A DNA stretch of 64,000 nucleotides from Crateriforma conspicua (GCF_007752935.1 NZ_CP036319.1:5250501-5314500); one strand, 5' to 3'; positions 21,923 through 31,460 are shown, counted from the stretch's first letter. Translations and numbers: made by a program. Notes: generated by a model not told the origin, from the letters alone.

Positions 21923-22965
21923 TGCAGATTTTCAGTGAGACGGTGACGCTGCATCCCGAGCATCCGTTCGGCATTTCTCGAGAGACGATTCCGACACAGC
22001 GTAGTGTGATCGTCCAGTTGCAGCATTTGGATCATGTCGGCTGGGGCGAAGTCACCGAGAATCGGTTTTATGGTCGAACCGCCGAATCGATTCAGGAAAA
22101 CATTCGCATCGCCGCCGACATGCTGTCTGGGATGACGGAATTGCTGACCTGCAACGATGGGGTGAAACAGATCTGGGACCAAATCGCCCAACGGGTCTGG
22201 CCGGACACATTTGCTTTGTCGGCGATCGATTCGGCCGTTTGCGATTGGACCGCCAAACACCAGAACGTTCCGACGCATCAGATTTGGGGCTTGGACTGGA
22301 CTTCAACAGTACCGTCCAGCTTCACCATTGGGTTGGACACCGTCGACCGCATGGTCACGAAACTCCGTCAACGTCCCGGTTGGCCGGTCTACAAGATCAA
22401 GCTGGGATCCGATGACGACTTGGACATCGTGCAGCGTCTGCGGGGGGAAACCGATGCGGTATTCCGCGTCGATGCCAACGGCGGCTGGGACGTCGACAAA
22501 ACGATTGCCATGTCACAGGCAATGGAAACGCTGAACGTTCAGTTTATCGAACAGCCGCTGCCAATTGATGCACCGGAGTCGGCCAAGCGAGATGTCTTCA
22601 CCCACAGTCGACTGCCCCTGATCGCCGACGAGGATTGCCAAGTTGCGGCGGACGTCGCCAAGTGCTCGGGAATGTATCACGGAATAAGCGTCAAGCTTTG
22701 CAAGTGTGGTGGGCTGACACCTGCGATCGAGATGCTACGCCACGCCCGACGCTTGGGGTTGTCAACCATGGTCGGCTGTATGGTGGAAAGCTCCATTGGA
22801 ATCAGCGCCGCGGCACAGTTGTTGCCACTTCTTGATTTCGCCGACTTGGACGGCGCCGAACTTTTGGATTCTGACCCAGCGATGGGAGCCAGCGTGAACC
22901 GAGGAATCGTTACACTTGCGGTCGGCAACGGTCACGCGGCATCCATGCGACAACATTCCGAATGA
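21922..22965 (+). CDS. Dipeptide epimerase / DgcA-like enolase-superfamily enzyme
   Basis: A 347-aa enolase-superfamily enzyme of the muconate-lactonising subgroup. The first catalytic lysine lies in YKIKLG (K-x-K), metal ligands in FRVDANGGW, IEQPL and LIADEDC, and the second lysine in ISVKLCKCGG. This set is shared by L-Ala-D/L-Glu epimerases and N-acetyl-D-glutamate racemases. The start overlaps the stop of the DUF1611 gene (TGATG) and its stop overlaps the antiporter start (ATGA). Paired with a DUF1611 protein, the N-acetyl-D-Glu racemase role is as likely as muropeptide epimerisation. Confidence 0.87.
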   Translation: MQIFSETVTLHPEHPFGISRETIPTQRSVIVQLQHLDHVGWGEVTENRFYGRTAESIQENIRIAADMLSGMTELLTCNDGVKQIWDQIAQRVWPDTFALSAIDSAVCDWTAKHQNVPTHQIWGLDWTSTVPSSFTIGLDTVDRMVTKLRQRPGWPVYKIKLGSDDDLDIVQRLRGETDAVFRVDANGGWDVDKTIAMSQAMETLNVQFIEQPLPIDAPESAKRDVFTHSRLPLIADEDCQVAADVAKCSGMYHGISVKLCKCGGLTPAIEMLRHARRLGLSTMVGCMVESSIGISAAAQLLPLLDFADLDGAELLDSDPAMGASVNRGIVTLAVGNGHAASMRQHSE

Positions 22966-24707
22966 ATAATCCATCTCAACCGGCCTCCACATCGACGATT
23001 GGACGATGGCTGAACAGTGCCGCGTTTGCACCATTGGCAATTGTTTTCTGCGTGGTTTTGTCCTTGATCGCCGGCCGGCTGGCTGATGAAAACTGGATCG
23101 AGCAATTCACCAGCCAAGGCGGCCAGGACGTCCAAGTCAGCCCCGACCTGATCGCAACCGCCGATGACCTGCGGGAAAAGATCCAAGAGGAAAAGACATC
23201 GTCGGACAGCGTGCTGGTCCCTTCGCCCGATGACTCGACGCCCGCAGTTCGGGTCACCGTGGGCAGACACTTTGGCATCTGGTCCATTTTGCCCGCGGTC
23301 ATCACTTTGGCGTTTTGCGTGACCTTTCGCGAACCGTTGCCGGCACTGTTGCTGGGGATCTTGTCGGGGGCTCTGGTTTTACAGCAATACGATTTGACCG
23401 ACGCGGTCTTGTTGCCCGGTTTGGCATCGACACGCGCCGCCGGAATCACGCTGTTGTATTTGTGGCTGTTGGGCGCATTGCTTGGCGTTTGGTCGCGAAC
23501 CGGCGCCGCGTTGGCGTTCGCCGAATGGGTGTGCGGTAAGTTTGTGCGTGGCCCTCGATCGGCGAAGTTGGTCGCATGGGTTCTGGGTGTATTGTTCTTT
23601 CAAGGCGGCACGGTCAGCACGGTGCTGGTCGGCACCACGGTCAAGCCGATCACCGATCGAAACCGGATCAGCCCAGAAGAACTCAGCTATGTGGTGGATT
23701 CCACGGCATCGCCGATCGCATCATTGATCGCCTTCAACGCTTGGCCGGGCTATGTGCAATCGTTGATCGCAGTTCCCGGGGTGGCGTACTTGGCCACGGA
23801 GGCGGATCGCATCGGATTCTTTTTCCAATGTGCACCGCTTAGCTTTTACAGCATCTTCGCAGTCACCGGAACGTTCCTACTTTCGATCGACAAAGCACCG
23901 TTCCTGGGGAAACGTTTTCGGGCGGCAATCGCCAGGGCTCGACAGCAGGGCAATCCCATCACCAGCGGCGAGGTACACGTCAGTGCCGACACCATCGAAC
24001 CAATGGGATTTGAAGGGGACCCTGACAACCAAATCGATCCCGATTACCAGGCCAACCCCTGGGAATTTGCGTTGCCGCTGCTAACGCTGATCGGTATCGC
24101 AGTTGGCACGGGGCTTTACGATAGCCCGAAGGTGCGTTGGGCCTTTGCGGCAGCACTGGGCGTCGCCATTGCCGCCGCACTGTTGCGTGGCATGAAGTTG
24201 CCGTCGTTGGTCGAAGGCGTCGGCGATGGCCTGAAAAGCGTCACCGTTGTGTCGGTGATCTTGGTCCTGGCGGTCGTGCTGGGTGGCATCACCACCGAAC
24301 TGGGCGGTGGACTTTATTTGTCCACGGCGATCGGCGAAAACGCCCCGCGCATACTGTTCCCCGCGATCCTGTTTGTGCTGACCGCGGTGATCGCGTTCGC
24401 CACCGGCACAAGTTTCGGGACCTATGCCATCGCCTATCCCCTGACGATGCCGATGTCGATCGCGATGTCGTCAGGATTGCCCGCTGAATCGGGACAGTGG
24501 TTTGTGATGATCTGCTTTGCCGCGGTCTTGAACGGCAGCGTTTTTGGCGATCAGTGTAGCCCGATCTCCGATACGACGATTCTAAGTTCGTTGGTCTCGG
24601 ATTGTGACCTGATGGAACATGTACGCACACAGATTGTTCCGGCGTGCCTTGCCGGCGTCTTGGCAATGATCGCCTGGACGATCATGACTGCGATTACGGT
24701 TGGCTGA
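22962..24707 (+). CDS. NhaC-family Na+/H+ antiporter-like transporter
   Basis: A 581-aa polytopic membrane protein with about a dozen hydrophobic helices. A helix at 20-40 is followed by a soluble loop of about 60 residues, then the transport core with FQGGTVSTVLVGTTVKP, ATGTSFGTYAIAYP and GSVFGDQCSPISDTTILSS, motifs of the NhaC family. A hydrophilic loop of about 60 residues lies in the middle (around 325-385). Some NhaC-like proteins move amino acids or organic acids with Na+ or H+; the overlap (ATGA) with the racemase-like gene suggests uptake of its substrate. Confidence 0.88.
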   Translation: MNNPSQPASTSTIGRWLNSAAFAPLAIVFCVVLSLIAGRLADENWIEQFTSQGGQDVQVSPDLIATADDLREKIQEEKTSSDSVLVPSPDDSTPAVRVTVGRHFGIWSILPAVITLAFCVTFREPLPALLLGILSGALVLQQYDLTDAVLLPGLASTRAAGITLLYLWLLGALLGVWSRTGAALAFAEWVCGKFVRGPRSAKLVAWVLGVLFFQGGTVSTVLVGTTVKPITDRNRISPEELSYVVDSTASPIASLIAFNAWPGYVQSLIAVPGVAYLATEADRIGFFFQCAPLSFYSIFAVTGTFLLSIDKAPFLGKRFRAAIARARQQGNPITSGEVHVSADTIEPMGFEGDPDNQIDPDYQANPWEFALPLLTLIGIAVGTGLYDSPKVRWAFAAALGVAIAAALLRGMKLPSLVEGVGDGLKSVTVVSVILVLAVVLGGITTELGGGLYLSTAIGENAPRILFPAILFVLTAVIAFATGTSFGTYAIAYPLTMPMSIAMSSGLPAESGQWFVMICFAAVLNGSVFGDQCSPISDTTILSSLVSDCDLMEHVRTQIVPACLAGVLAMIAWTIMTAITVG

Positions 24708-25617
24708 CGTCGTCGACCGTTCCGCCGATCGCTTTGACTTCGTCGATCAAGTCTTTCATCGCTGGTGACAACAACAAGCCCTTTCGCCACATCGCGACGA
24801 TACTGCGAACGCCCATTAGGTCGGCAGCCGATCGAGTCTGTAGGTTCTGTCGCAAGTAGCCTTGTGCATTTCCCGCCAAGATGCCGATGCCCATCCCCGC
24901 GGCCACACAGGCGACGGTGAAAGCACTGTTGTCCGTTTCGACGACCACCCTGGGTTTCAGCCCTTCGCGATGAAACGCTTGTTCCAGAGCGGATCGTCCG
25001 TGAGATCCTGATCGCGTGACAATCAGGTCCTGCTTGGCCAGATCAACCAACCGCAGCGTGTCGGCTTTCATGATCGAATGCTCGGGCGGACTGACGACCA
25101 AAAAGTCCACCGTGTAGACCGATTCGTAGTGCAATCGTTCGTTGGCCTGTTGCGGATTGGGTTGCAATGCGAACGCCAGATCCGCCTGGTCGTTTAACAA
25201 CAGTTCCTCCGCACGTTTGTCGTTCCCCTGGCAAATCACCAACAGGTTGTCATGGGTCTTTCGAAATCTGGCAAAGGGCCGCGCCAGGTCCTCCAACATC
25301 ATTCGTACGCCGCTGACGATACGAATCGGTGCAGCGATCGAATCTTCCAGCCGGTCAAAGGTTGATTCCAAACTAACCAGAATCGGGTCGATCTGGCGAT
25401 ACAAGGCCAATGCGGGTGTGGTGGGCTTGATGCTACGTCCTGTTTTTTCAAACAGCTTGACCCCATAAACCCGTTCGATCGCTTGAACCTGCTGCCAGAC
25501 GGTGGGCACCGACAACCCACAGACTTTCGCAGCTGCGGCGTACCCGCCCTCGCGCATGACCAGGCAAAACGTGTTCAGCTGGGCCGCGGTCAGGTCGTAG
25601 AAACGGGGAGAAGGCAT
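24694..25617 (-). CDS. LysR-family transcriptional regulator, DgcR-like position
   Basis: A 307-aa LysR regulator. The winged-helix domain shows LNTFCLVMREGGYAAAAKV then GLSVPTVWQQVQAIER, and the substrate-binding domain covers residues 90-300. The ATG at 25617 is preferred over a TTG at 25641. It converges with the antiporter gene, overlapping by 14 bases. Its position after a DUF1611-epimerase-transporter operon is that of the regulator in D-glutamate loci, so it probably senses the substrate or product of that pathway; this is inferred. Confidence 0.88.
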   Translation of the reverse strand: MPSPRFYDLTAAQLNTFCLVMREGGYAAAAKVCGLSVPTVWQQVQAIERVYGVKLFEKTGRSIKPTTPALALYRQIDPILVSLESTFDRLEDSIAAPIRIVSGVRMMLEDLARPFARFRKTHDNLLVICQGNDKRAEELLLNDQADLAFALQPNPQQANERLHYESVYTVDFLVVSPPEHSIMKADTLRLVDLAKQDLIVTRSGSHGRSALEQAFHREGLKPRVVVETDNSAFTVACVAAGMGIGILAGNAQGYLRQNLQTRSAADLMGVRSIVAMWRKGLLLSPAMKDLIDEVKAIGGTVDDVSQP

Positions 25618-26061
25618 CTTTCCACCATACACCAATGGCAAATGTTCTTTTTCGACTATTTAATTGAAGCAAAGCATTTTGTGGCTTAGATTGACTTGGA
25701 AATCAACCCCAGCCGCTGCTGAAGCAGCCTGCGGAGATACCCCAATCCAATTCATGGCAGCGGGAACGTGACAGCGATCCCGTCCTGAGCACCACACAGG
25801 TGGTGGTCCAGGGTGATTGCCACCAATGCGTTTCTTGTGCCACCCCCGGCGTTGAGCGTTCCGATGTGTTCGGGGCACGACTCAGCGGCCGTCGGCGTCG
25901 GGCGGTGGACAGGATCCAGCCTTCTTCAACATCACCGGGCAACGGCCGAAATTTTCCCCGCCGGTGACCGATGAATTTTGCGCTCCGATAGATGCGTATC
26001 CTTCTTCGTGATTCACTCTGTACACTGTTGACCGCTAAAAGGATCCACCCGACGCCGCAGG
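25618..26061. other. Intergenic region, no supported gene
   Basis: Divergent upstream region of the LysR gene and the sensor kinase. Two short antisense frames (minus strand, within 25660-25942) have no motif, no ribosome site and overlap each other, so I do not call them. No clear promoter pair or terminator is visible. Confidence 0.5.
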
Positions 26062-27870
26062 ATGATCGCGCCAGTGTTTCGTGAATCGCACTATGGGCAA
26101 CTGATCATTGACGCCATCCCGTCACTGGTCTTTCTCAAAGACAACCAGAACAACATTTTGAAAGTCAACCAAGCCGTCGTTGACAGCTTGGGCATCCCAC
26201 GAGAACGAATCGAGGGCAAACATTCGTCGGAGATCTTTCCGGATGATGCGGACCGATTCTACGAAGATGACTGCGCGGTGATGGCCACGGGCCAGCCGCG
26301 GCTGGGCTACACCGAAGCGGTCGGCGATCGCTGGGTCCGCACCGACAAAATGCCGATCGCCGACGCCCAGGGGGCTTATCATCGCATCTTGGTGATCGCA
26401 ACGGACATCACCGAGGTCCGCGAAGCGGAACTGGAACGTGACAAGCTGCAAACGATCTTGGAAACCACCAATCGGATTGCCAACGTCGGTGGCTGGGAAT
26501 ACACGTTGGATCCGCCTGCCATCAAATGGTCCCCACAAGTGTGTCGCATCCATGGGATGCCCGACGACCATCAACCCGATTTGGATTCAGCCATCAACTA
26601 TTACGCACCGGACGACCGGGCAACGGTTCAAGCCGCCGTGCGACGTGGCATCGAAAAATTGGAACCTTGGGATTTCGAGGCACAACTGATTCGCACTGAC
26701 GGAACCCGCGTCTGGGTTCGCGCGATGGGGGAACCGGAAGTCAAAAATGGCAAGTGCGTTCGTTTGTGGGGAACCCTTCAAGACGTCACCACGCTGAAAG
26801 CCCTTCAAAACGAACGAGATGCCTTTTTCAGCGCAACGCTGGACCTGTTGTGTGTCACCAACTTCGATGGCGAAATTGTTCGCATCAATCCGGCGTGGAC
26901 CGAAAGCCTGGGATACGAAGTCCCGCTGTTGGAAGGACGGTGTCTGTTCGACTTGGTTCACCCGCATGACGCCGATGAAACGCGTCGCGTCATTGCGGAG
27001 TTGAAAAACGGTGTGTCGGTTCAAGGCTTTACCAACCGGATCCGTCACCGCAACGATTCCTATCGAACGTTGGAATGGTCCATCCCGGAACCACGCCACG
27101 GGGACCAGGTGCTGTTTGCCGCGGCGCGCGACGTCACCGATCAACACAAACTGATGCAACAACTTCAGCGGTCCAATGCTGAACTGGATCACTTTGCCTA
27201 CATCGCATCACATGATTTGAAAGCGCCCCTGCGCGCGATTGACCATATATCGGGATGGCTGCAAGAAGACTTGGCAGGCGACCTGCCTGTCGAATCCGAA
27301 CGCCACCTGCAACAGTTGAACCAGCGTGTACGTCGGATGGAAAAACTGTTGGACGATTTGTTGGCCTATTCCCGGGCCTCGCGAGACCGGGGACAAGTCA
27401 GTGTCGTATCGATATCGAAAGTGGTCTGCGGTGTGATTGATTTCTTGGCAGTGCCCAAGGAATTCACGATCGATTCGAAAATTCAAATCGAACAAATGAC
27501 GACCCGTCGCACGCCGCTGGAAACCGTTCTGCGGAACCTGATTTCCAACGCCGTCAAACACCACGACCAAGAATCGGGAACGATCCAGGTCTGCTGTCAG
27601 CACTGCCAGGACGACGACCGATTCGTCCAGTTTTCCGTCGCCGATGACGGCCCCGGCATCGCCCCTGAACTGCGAGAGCGTGCTTTCAAAATCTTCCAGA
27701 CGCTGCGGCCTCGTGATGAAGTCGAAGGCAGTGGCGTCGGTCTGGCAATCGTTCAACGAATCATCGAAACCGAAGGTGGAACTGTCCGTATCGACAGCAA
27801 CCAACCGCGGGGCACCGTGATTCAATTCACGTGGCCGTTAGAACCTATTGAACAGGATCATGCAGGGTGA
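26062..27870 (+). CDS. Cytoplasmic sensor histidine kinase with three PAS domains
   Basis: A 602-aa kinase without membrane segments. PAS domains at about 11-118, 130-245 and 252-362 (first two with PAC motifs, e.g. VIATDITE, LWGTLQDVTTL) precede a HisKA domain with FAYIASHDLKAPLRAI (H384) and a HATPase domain with N-box NLISNAVKH, DDGPGIAP and GSGVGLAIV. The HisKA/HATPase sequence resembles that of phytochrome-type kinases such as Cph1, though no GAF-PHY module is present. The stop overlaps the GTG start of the next regulator, so kinase and regulator are coupled. Signal unknown; PAS cofactors such as FAD or heme are possible. Confidence 0.92.
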   Translation: MIAPVFRESHYGQLIIDAIPSLVFLKDNQNNILKVNQAVVDSLGIPRERIEGKHSSEIFPDDADRFYEDDCAVMATGQPRLGYTEAVGDRWVRTDKMPIADAQGAYHRILVIATDITEVREAELERDKLQTILETTNRIANVGGWEYTLDPPAIKWSPQVCRIHGMPDDHQPDLDSAINYYAPDDRATVQAAVRRGIEKLEPWDFEAQLIRTDGTRVWVRAMGEPEVKNGKCVRLWGTLQDVTTLKALQNERDAFFSATLDLLCVTNFDGEIVRINPAWTESLGYEVPLLEGRCLFDLVHPHDADETRRVIAELKNGVSVQGFTNRIRHRNDSYRTLEWSIPEPRHGDQVLFAAARDVTDQHKLMQQLQRSNAELDHFAYIASHDLKAPLRAIDHISGWLQEDLAGDLPVESERHLQQLNQRVRRMEKLLDDLLAYSRASRDRGQVSVVSISKVVCGVIDFLAVPKEFTIDSKIQIEQMTTRRTPLETVLRNLISNAVKHHDQESGTIQVCCQHCQDDDRFVQFSVADDGPGIAPELRERAFKIFQTLRPRDEVEGSGVGLAIVQRIIETEGGTVRIDSNQPRGTVIQFTWPLEPIEQDHAG

Positions 27871-28328
27871 ACGCTGTAAACGAAAACCCATACTCGGCAG
27901 TCCAAATCTTATTGGTCGAAGACGACGACATCGATGCGGAGGCGATCGGCAGAGCGTTTCGCAAAGCCAAGATTGCCAATCCGACCCACCGTGTGTGCGA
28001 CGGTATGGAAGCCCTGGAAGTCCTACGCGGAAACGCGGCAAGTGCGATCAGTCATCCCTACCTAGTACTGCTCGACTTGAACCTCCCCCGCTTGGACGGC
28101 ATTGGATTCCTACGCGAAATCCGCGGCGATGCGTCACTGAAGGGAACCATCGTATTTGTGTTGACAACATCCGATGATGACGCCGATAAGATTGCAGCAT
28201 ACGACGAGCAGATTGCCGGCTATATGGTGAAGTCCCGCGCCGGCAAGGACTTCATGAATTTGATCAATATGTTGGATCACTACTGGCGGGTCGTCGAATT
28301 CCCGCCGGAGAAGCTGGACGGAACCTGA
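27867..28328 (+). CDS. Rcp1-like single-domain response regulator
   Basis: A 153-aa stand-alone receiver domain. ILLVEDDDIDAEAI holds the acidic pocket, LLDLNLPRLDG the phospho-acceptor Asp, VLTTSDDD the Thr, and YMVKSRAGKDF the conserved Lys. The spacing and the C-terminal LDHYWRVV segment are like Rcp1 of cyanobacterial phytochrome systems. Start is GTG at 27867, overlapping the kinase stop. With no output domain it probably relays phosphate or binds a partner, perhaps the downstream REC-kinase-like protein. Confidence 0.9.
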   Translation: MNAVNENPYSAVQILLVEDDDIDAEAIGRAFRKAKIANPTHRVCDGMEALEVLRGNAASAISHPYLVLLDLNLPRLDGIGFLREIRGDASLKGTIVFVLTTSDDDADKIAAYDEQIAGYMVKSRAGKDFMNLINMLDHYWRVVEFPPEKLDGT

Positions 28329-28337
28329 GAAACTACC

Positions 28338-29423
28338 ATGGAATTCACGCACCGACGGATCGTGGTGATCGACGACGATTCGCTGGACCGGGAACAGATC
28401 GTCCGCTTGTTGGGATCAGATTTTCAGATCCTGTCAGCCGATTCCGCACGTCAGGGTCTGGACCACTGTCAAAACCAAAACCCCGATTGCGTCTTGCTGG
28501 ACTATCGTCTGCCCGATGCCGATGGGATCGCGACACTGCAAAAAATCACACCCAGCGGTATCCCGGTGATCATGTTGACCGGGGAAGGTGACGAGGAGGT
28601 TGCCGCCACGGCGATCAAAACGGGCGCGTTTGACTATTTTGCAAAGAAGCGTCTGGACAAAGTGCGGCTGCATTCAGCCATTCAGCGTGCCATCGAACAC
28701 GCCGATCTACGTCGCCGCCTGTCACGCACGCGTCAGGAGTTGGAAGACTTGGTCGGAATGGCGACTTCGGAACTAAAAACTCCGCTGGAAGATATCGAAC
28801 GGACGCTGCGGACGGCTTTGGTCGACATGGCCGACGACGGTTCGGTCCGGTCGCGATCATTGGTCTCCCGATCCGCCGACACGGCCAATGATCTTCGCAT
28901 GATGGTGGATCAATTGCTTCATCAGACCCAAGTGGATGAAGACCTGGAAACGCTGGACTGGGTCGACATGAACGACGCCGTTACGGTGGCGACGGAACGC
29001 TTGGTCGATTCGATCCAAGCCTCCGGCGCAAAGATTCGTTACGGCGATTTGCCCATGATTTGGGGTGACCGTTCCAACTTGATTCAGTTGATCCAAAACC
29101 TGTTGTCCAATGCCATCAAGTTTTGCGAAGCAGAGACACCGTTGATTGATGTCCGAGCTGAATCGAAATCGGGACAGTGGCTGTTGACCGTTTCGGATAA
29201 CGGCATCGGCATCCCGATTCATGAATCGGAAGACATCTTCGTTCCGTTGAAACGACTGTATTCCAACGACGAATACCCGGGCCACGGCCTGGGCTTGGCC
29301 GCGTGCCGAAAGATCACGCAGCAACACGGTGGTCGCATTTGGCTGCAAGACAGTGATTCCAACGGATCGATGTTCTGCATTGCCTTGCCGGACCGATCCG
29401 CAGAGATGCCCATCAACGGCTAG
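28338..29423 (+). CDS. REC plus histidine-kinase-like protein lacking the acceptor His
   Basis: A 361-aa protein. Residues 1-120 are a receiver domain (VVIDDDSLD, D55 in VLLDYRLPDADG, MLTGEGDE). A coiled HisKA-like region follows with MATSELKTPLEDIE, where the usual histidine is S144. The C-terminal HATPase is complete: NLLSNAIKF, SDNGIGIP and GHGLGLAACRK. It begins 9 bases after the regulator and completes a three-gene signalling cassette. Because the phospho-acceptor is missing, it may act as phosphatase, scaffold or inhibitor of the first kinase; receiver phosphorylation could control this. Confidence 0.9.
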   Translation: MEFTHRRIVVIDDDSLDREQIVRLLGSDFQILSADSARQGLDHCQNQNPDCVLLDYRLPDADGIATLQKITPSGIPVIMLTGEGDEEVAATAIKTGAFDYFAKKRLDKVRLHSAIQRAIEHADLRRRLSRTRQELEDLVGMATSELKTPLEDIERTLRTALVDMADDGSVRSRSLVSRSADTANDLRMMVDQLLHQTQVDEDLETLDWVDMNDAVTVATERLVDSIQASGAKIRYGDLPMIWGDRSNLIQLIQNLLSNAIKFCEAETPLIDVRAESKSGQWLLTVSDNGIGIPIHESEDIFVPLKRLYSNDEYPGHGLGLAACRKITQQHGGRIWLQDSDSNGSMFCIALPDRSAEMPING

Positions 29424-29560
29424 TCAAAGCCGGTGCATCTGCTTTGCTGAATCGACATGCAATTTCAGCGGTTTGATCAGCCAGCTGGGCCGCTATAGTC
29501 CGGAGGGCGGTTGGCAAATTCTGGCGTGGACCAGTCGACCGTGTTTCGCAGACACACAAC

Positions 29561-29592
29561 AAGGCCCGACAACTTTGATGTTGCCGGGCCTT
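29561..29592. terminator. Bidirectional terminator-like hairpin
   Basis: AAGGCCCGACAAC (29561-29573) and GTTGCCGGGCCTT (29580-29592) form a 13-bp stem with one mismatch and a six-base loop, located between the convergent kinase cassette and the outer-membrane-like gene. T runs on both sides are short, so efficiency is uncertain. Confidence 0.65.
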
Positions 29593-29674
29593 GCTCGTTT
29601 TCGGTTCGTTTCAGATCACATCCGCCGGCATGACATCTCGTTTTGGCAGCCGGCGTCAAGATCGGTCGCGGATG

Positions 29675-30727
29675 TTAGTAGCGGAAGATCAAATCCAGCG
29701 TGACACGATCCTCGATGACATCCTTGAATTCCGTCAGCGGGAACTCATAAGCGACACCGGCTTCGATGTTGCGGCTGGGCTTGTACTTCATCCCGACATT
29801 GTGGGTCACCAAGTCGTTGCCTTCGACATCGGTCGCCGACAGGTTCAACAGGTCTTGGCCCGACACGCCCAGCGGCAAGCCGACTTCGGCTTCGTCCACC
29901 CAGTGCCACCAAGAGTTTTCGGTGAACAGGTACACGCGATCGGTCAGCTTCACGTCGAAGTGATTGTTCCAGTGCACGGTGGTGCTTTGCACCGATTGGT
30001 CCACGGGCAATTGCCAACCGAACGAGCTAAGCCAGTGGGCTTGGCCGTCCAAGAAGCGTTGACCACCGGAAACGAAGAAGTGGAATTCACCATCGCCGAC
30101 GGCTTGGGCGGCTTTTTCGCTACCCATGGGAATTTCATAGGTGAATCCACCTGATAGCAGCGTGCCCGTCCGCGTATTGCGGATCAAGTTGTATTTCAGA
30201 CCCGCTGTCACGTCGGCCCATCCTGAATCCAGCACCAAGCTGTCCAGCGCGCCTTCGCTGCTGTCGATGATGTAGCCGTCTTTAACCGCGATCAGGCTAA
30301 GCCGCTCGGTCAACGCGATGCGAAACTGCAACGCGAATAACTGCACACTGCCACCGGCCGGAATGTTGTTCGGCCCCAGTGTTGCGGGGAACTGATGAGT
30401 CACGAAGATCGGACGCAATTCGGTCAAATTCCGCGGGTCTTCGAAGTGGACGAAGTCGATCATCGGGCTGATGAAATCATCAAAGCAATGATCGCTGGGT
30501 CGCAGACAGCGTTTCAGCGATGCCAGGCATCCACAAGGATCGCATCCCAGCGAATCACAACCTGCGTCGCACCCATACGCGTCACAGCCAAAGTCGTCGC
30601 ACGCCTGGTCGCAACCCATCACCCCGAACGGGTCGCATCCGCCGCACGTATCGGCGGTCACCAACGCGGGGGAACACAGGCACGCCACCGCGGCCAAAAT
30701 CGATGTTTTCCAAAAGCGTTTCACCAT
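29675..30727 (-). CDS. Outer-membrane beta-barrel-like protein with Cys-rich N-terminus
   Basis: A 350-aa exported protein. Residues 1-25 form a signal peptide (VACLCSPALVTA, cleaved before DTCGG). Directly after it, about 45 residues carry repeated GCD units with roughly fifteen cysteines. The remainder alternates hydrophobic and polar residues and ends in F-R-Y, the aromatic end typical of outer-membrane barrels (LDLIFRY). It resembles general transporter-type barrels but I cannot name a substrate. The start at 30727 has AGGAGG three bases upstream. The frame extends upstream to 30901 only through non-homologous sequence. Confidence 0.75.
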   Translation of the reverse strand: MVKRFWKTSILAAVACLCSPALVTADTCGGCDPFGVMGCDQACDDFGCDAYGCDAGCDSLGCDPCGCLASLKRCLRPSDHCFDDFISPMIDFVHFEDPRNLTELRPIFVTHQFPATLGPNNIPAGGSVQLFALQFRIALTERLSLIAVKDGYIIDSSEGALDSLVLDSGWADVTAGLKYNLIRNTRTGTLLSGGFTYEIPMGSEKAAQAVGDGEFHFFVSGGQRFLDGQAHWLSSFGWQLPVDQSVQSTTVHWNNHFDVKLTDRVYLFTENSWWHWVDEAEVGLPLGVSGQDLLNLSATDVEGNDLVTHNVGMKYKPSRNIEAGVAYEFPLTEFKDVIEDRVTLDLIFRY

Positions 30728-31340
30728 CCACCTCCTGTCAAGTTGGCAAGTCGCCTTTGGTTCGACACCCTTGGCCGACCACCCGAATCCGACTTGTCCG
30801 ATCTGTTCCGTGTGTCCCATCGGCGCAACGCGAAACGTTGACAGTGATTCACCTCGGGTGCCGTTAAGGTTTTCCTGGTCGCTGAAAACCACATCGACCA
30901 AGCAGCATTGGCGAGTCGTACGTCGTCATCCGTGCGGATTTGTCACATTTCAGATCGTGGCGAGGTGTCGACTGCGGCATCCGGTCGCGGTGACTGGCTG
31001 CCCGACCAAGCTCGACGATCCGCCTCGCCAGGGTATACCGACGACTTTTTTCTGGACCTTTGGCCCCCACACCGAATAATCATCACACTTCCACAGTCGT
31101 GTGCGTTTTTTGAAACCATCCCAAGGTCGCCGCCGACGTGCTAAGGCGGGACCGGACGGCGGCACGTCGGACCTGGGGATCGGTTTCAGGTTCTTTATTT
31201 TGGCGTCATGGCGACAAACGCATCCCGACTTTTTCACGCTCGTGACCAGACTTGTCACGGCGGTCGCGAAAGATACTCCTGTCGGCGAAACGAGCGGCAA
31301 GAGCCGAGAATTCGCCTGTGGAAAATCTGTCGTTTGTTGG
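30728..31340. other. Intergenic region upstream of recA, no supported gene
   Basis: Divergent upstream region of the barrel-like gene and recA, about 730 bases in all with the promoter region. Short frames on both strands have no motifs. I searched by eye for a LexA-type palindrome near recA and did not find a convincing one. Confidence 0.5.
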
Positions 31341-31369
31341 TTGTCGAAGTGCGGCCCAATCGATACGAT
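31341..31369 (+). promoter_or_regulatory. Candidate recA promoter
   Basis: TTGTCG (31341-31346) and TACGAT (31364-31369) with a 17-base spacer lie about 92 bases before the recA start. Motif matches are moderate, four of six each or better, so this is a plausible sigma70-type site only. Confidence 0.35.
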
Positions 31370-31460
31370 ATTTCTGTTCACCACCCGCCAGATCCGGCAC
31401 GTCACACAGGGGCATTGCCGGGGCTAGAACAACCGAATCACACGGGAAGGAAAAAAGGGA

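Noticed and set aside
31250-31460. LexA/SOS box in front of recA
   Set aside because: No convincing palindromic operator of the known proteobacterial or firmicute type was seen by eye.
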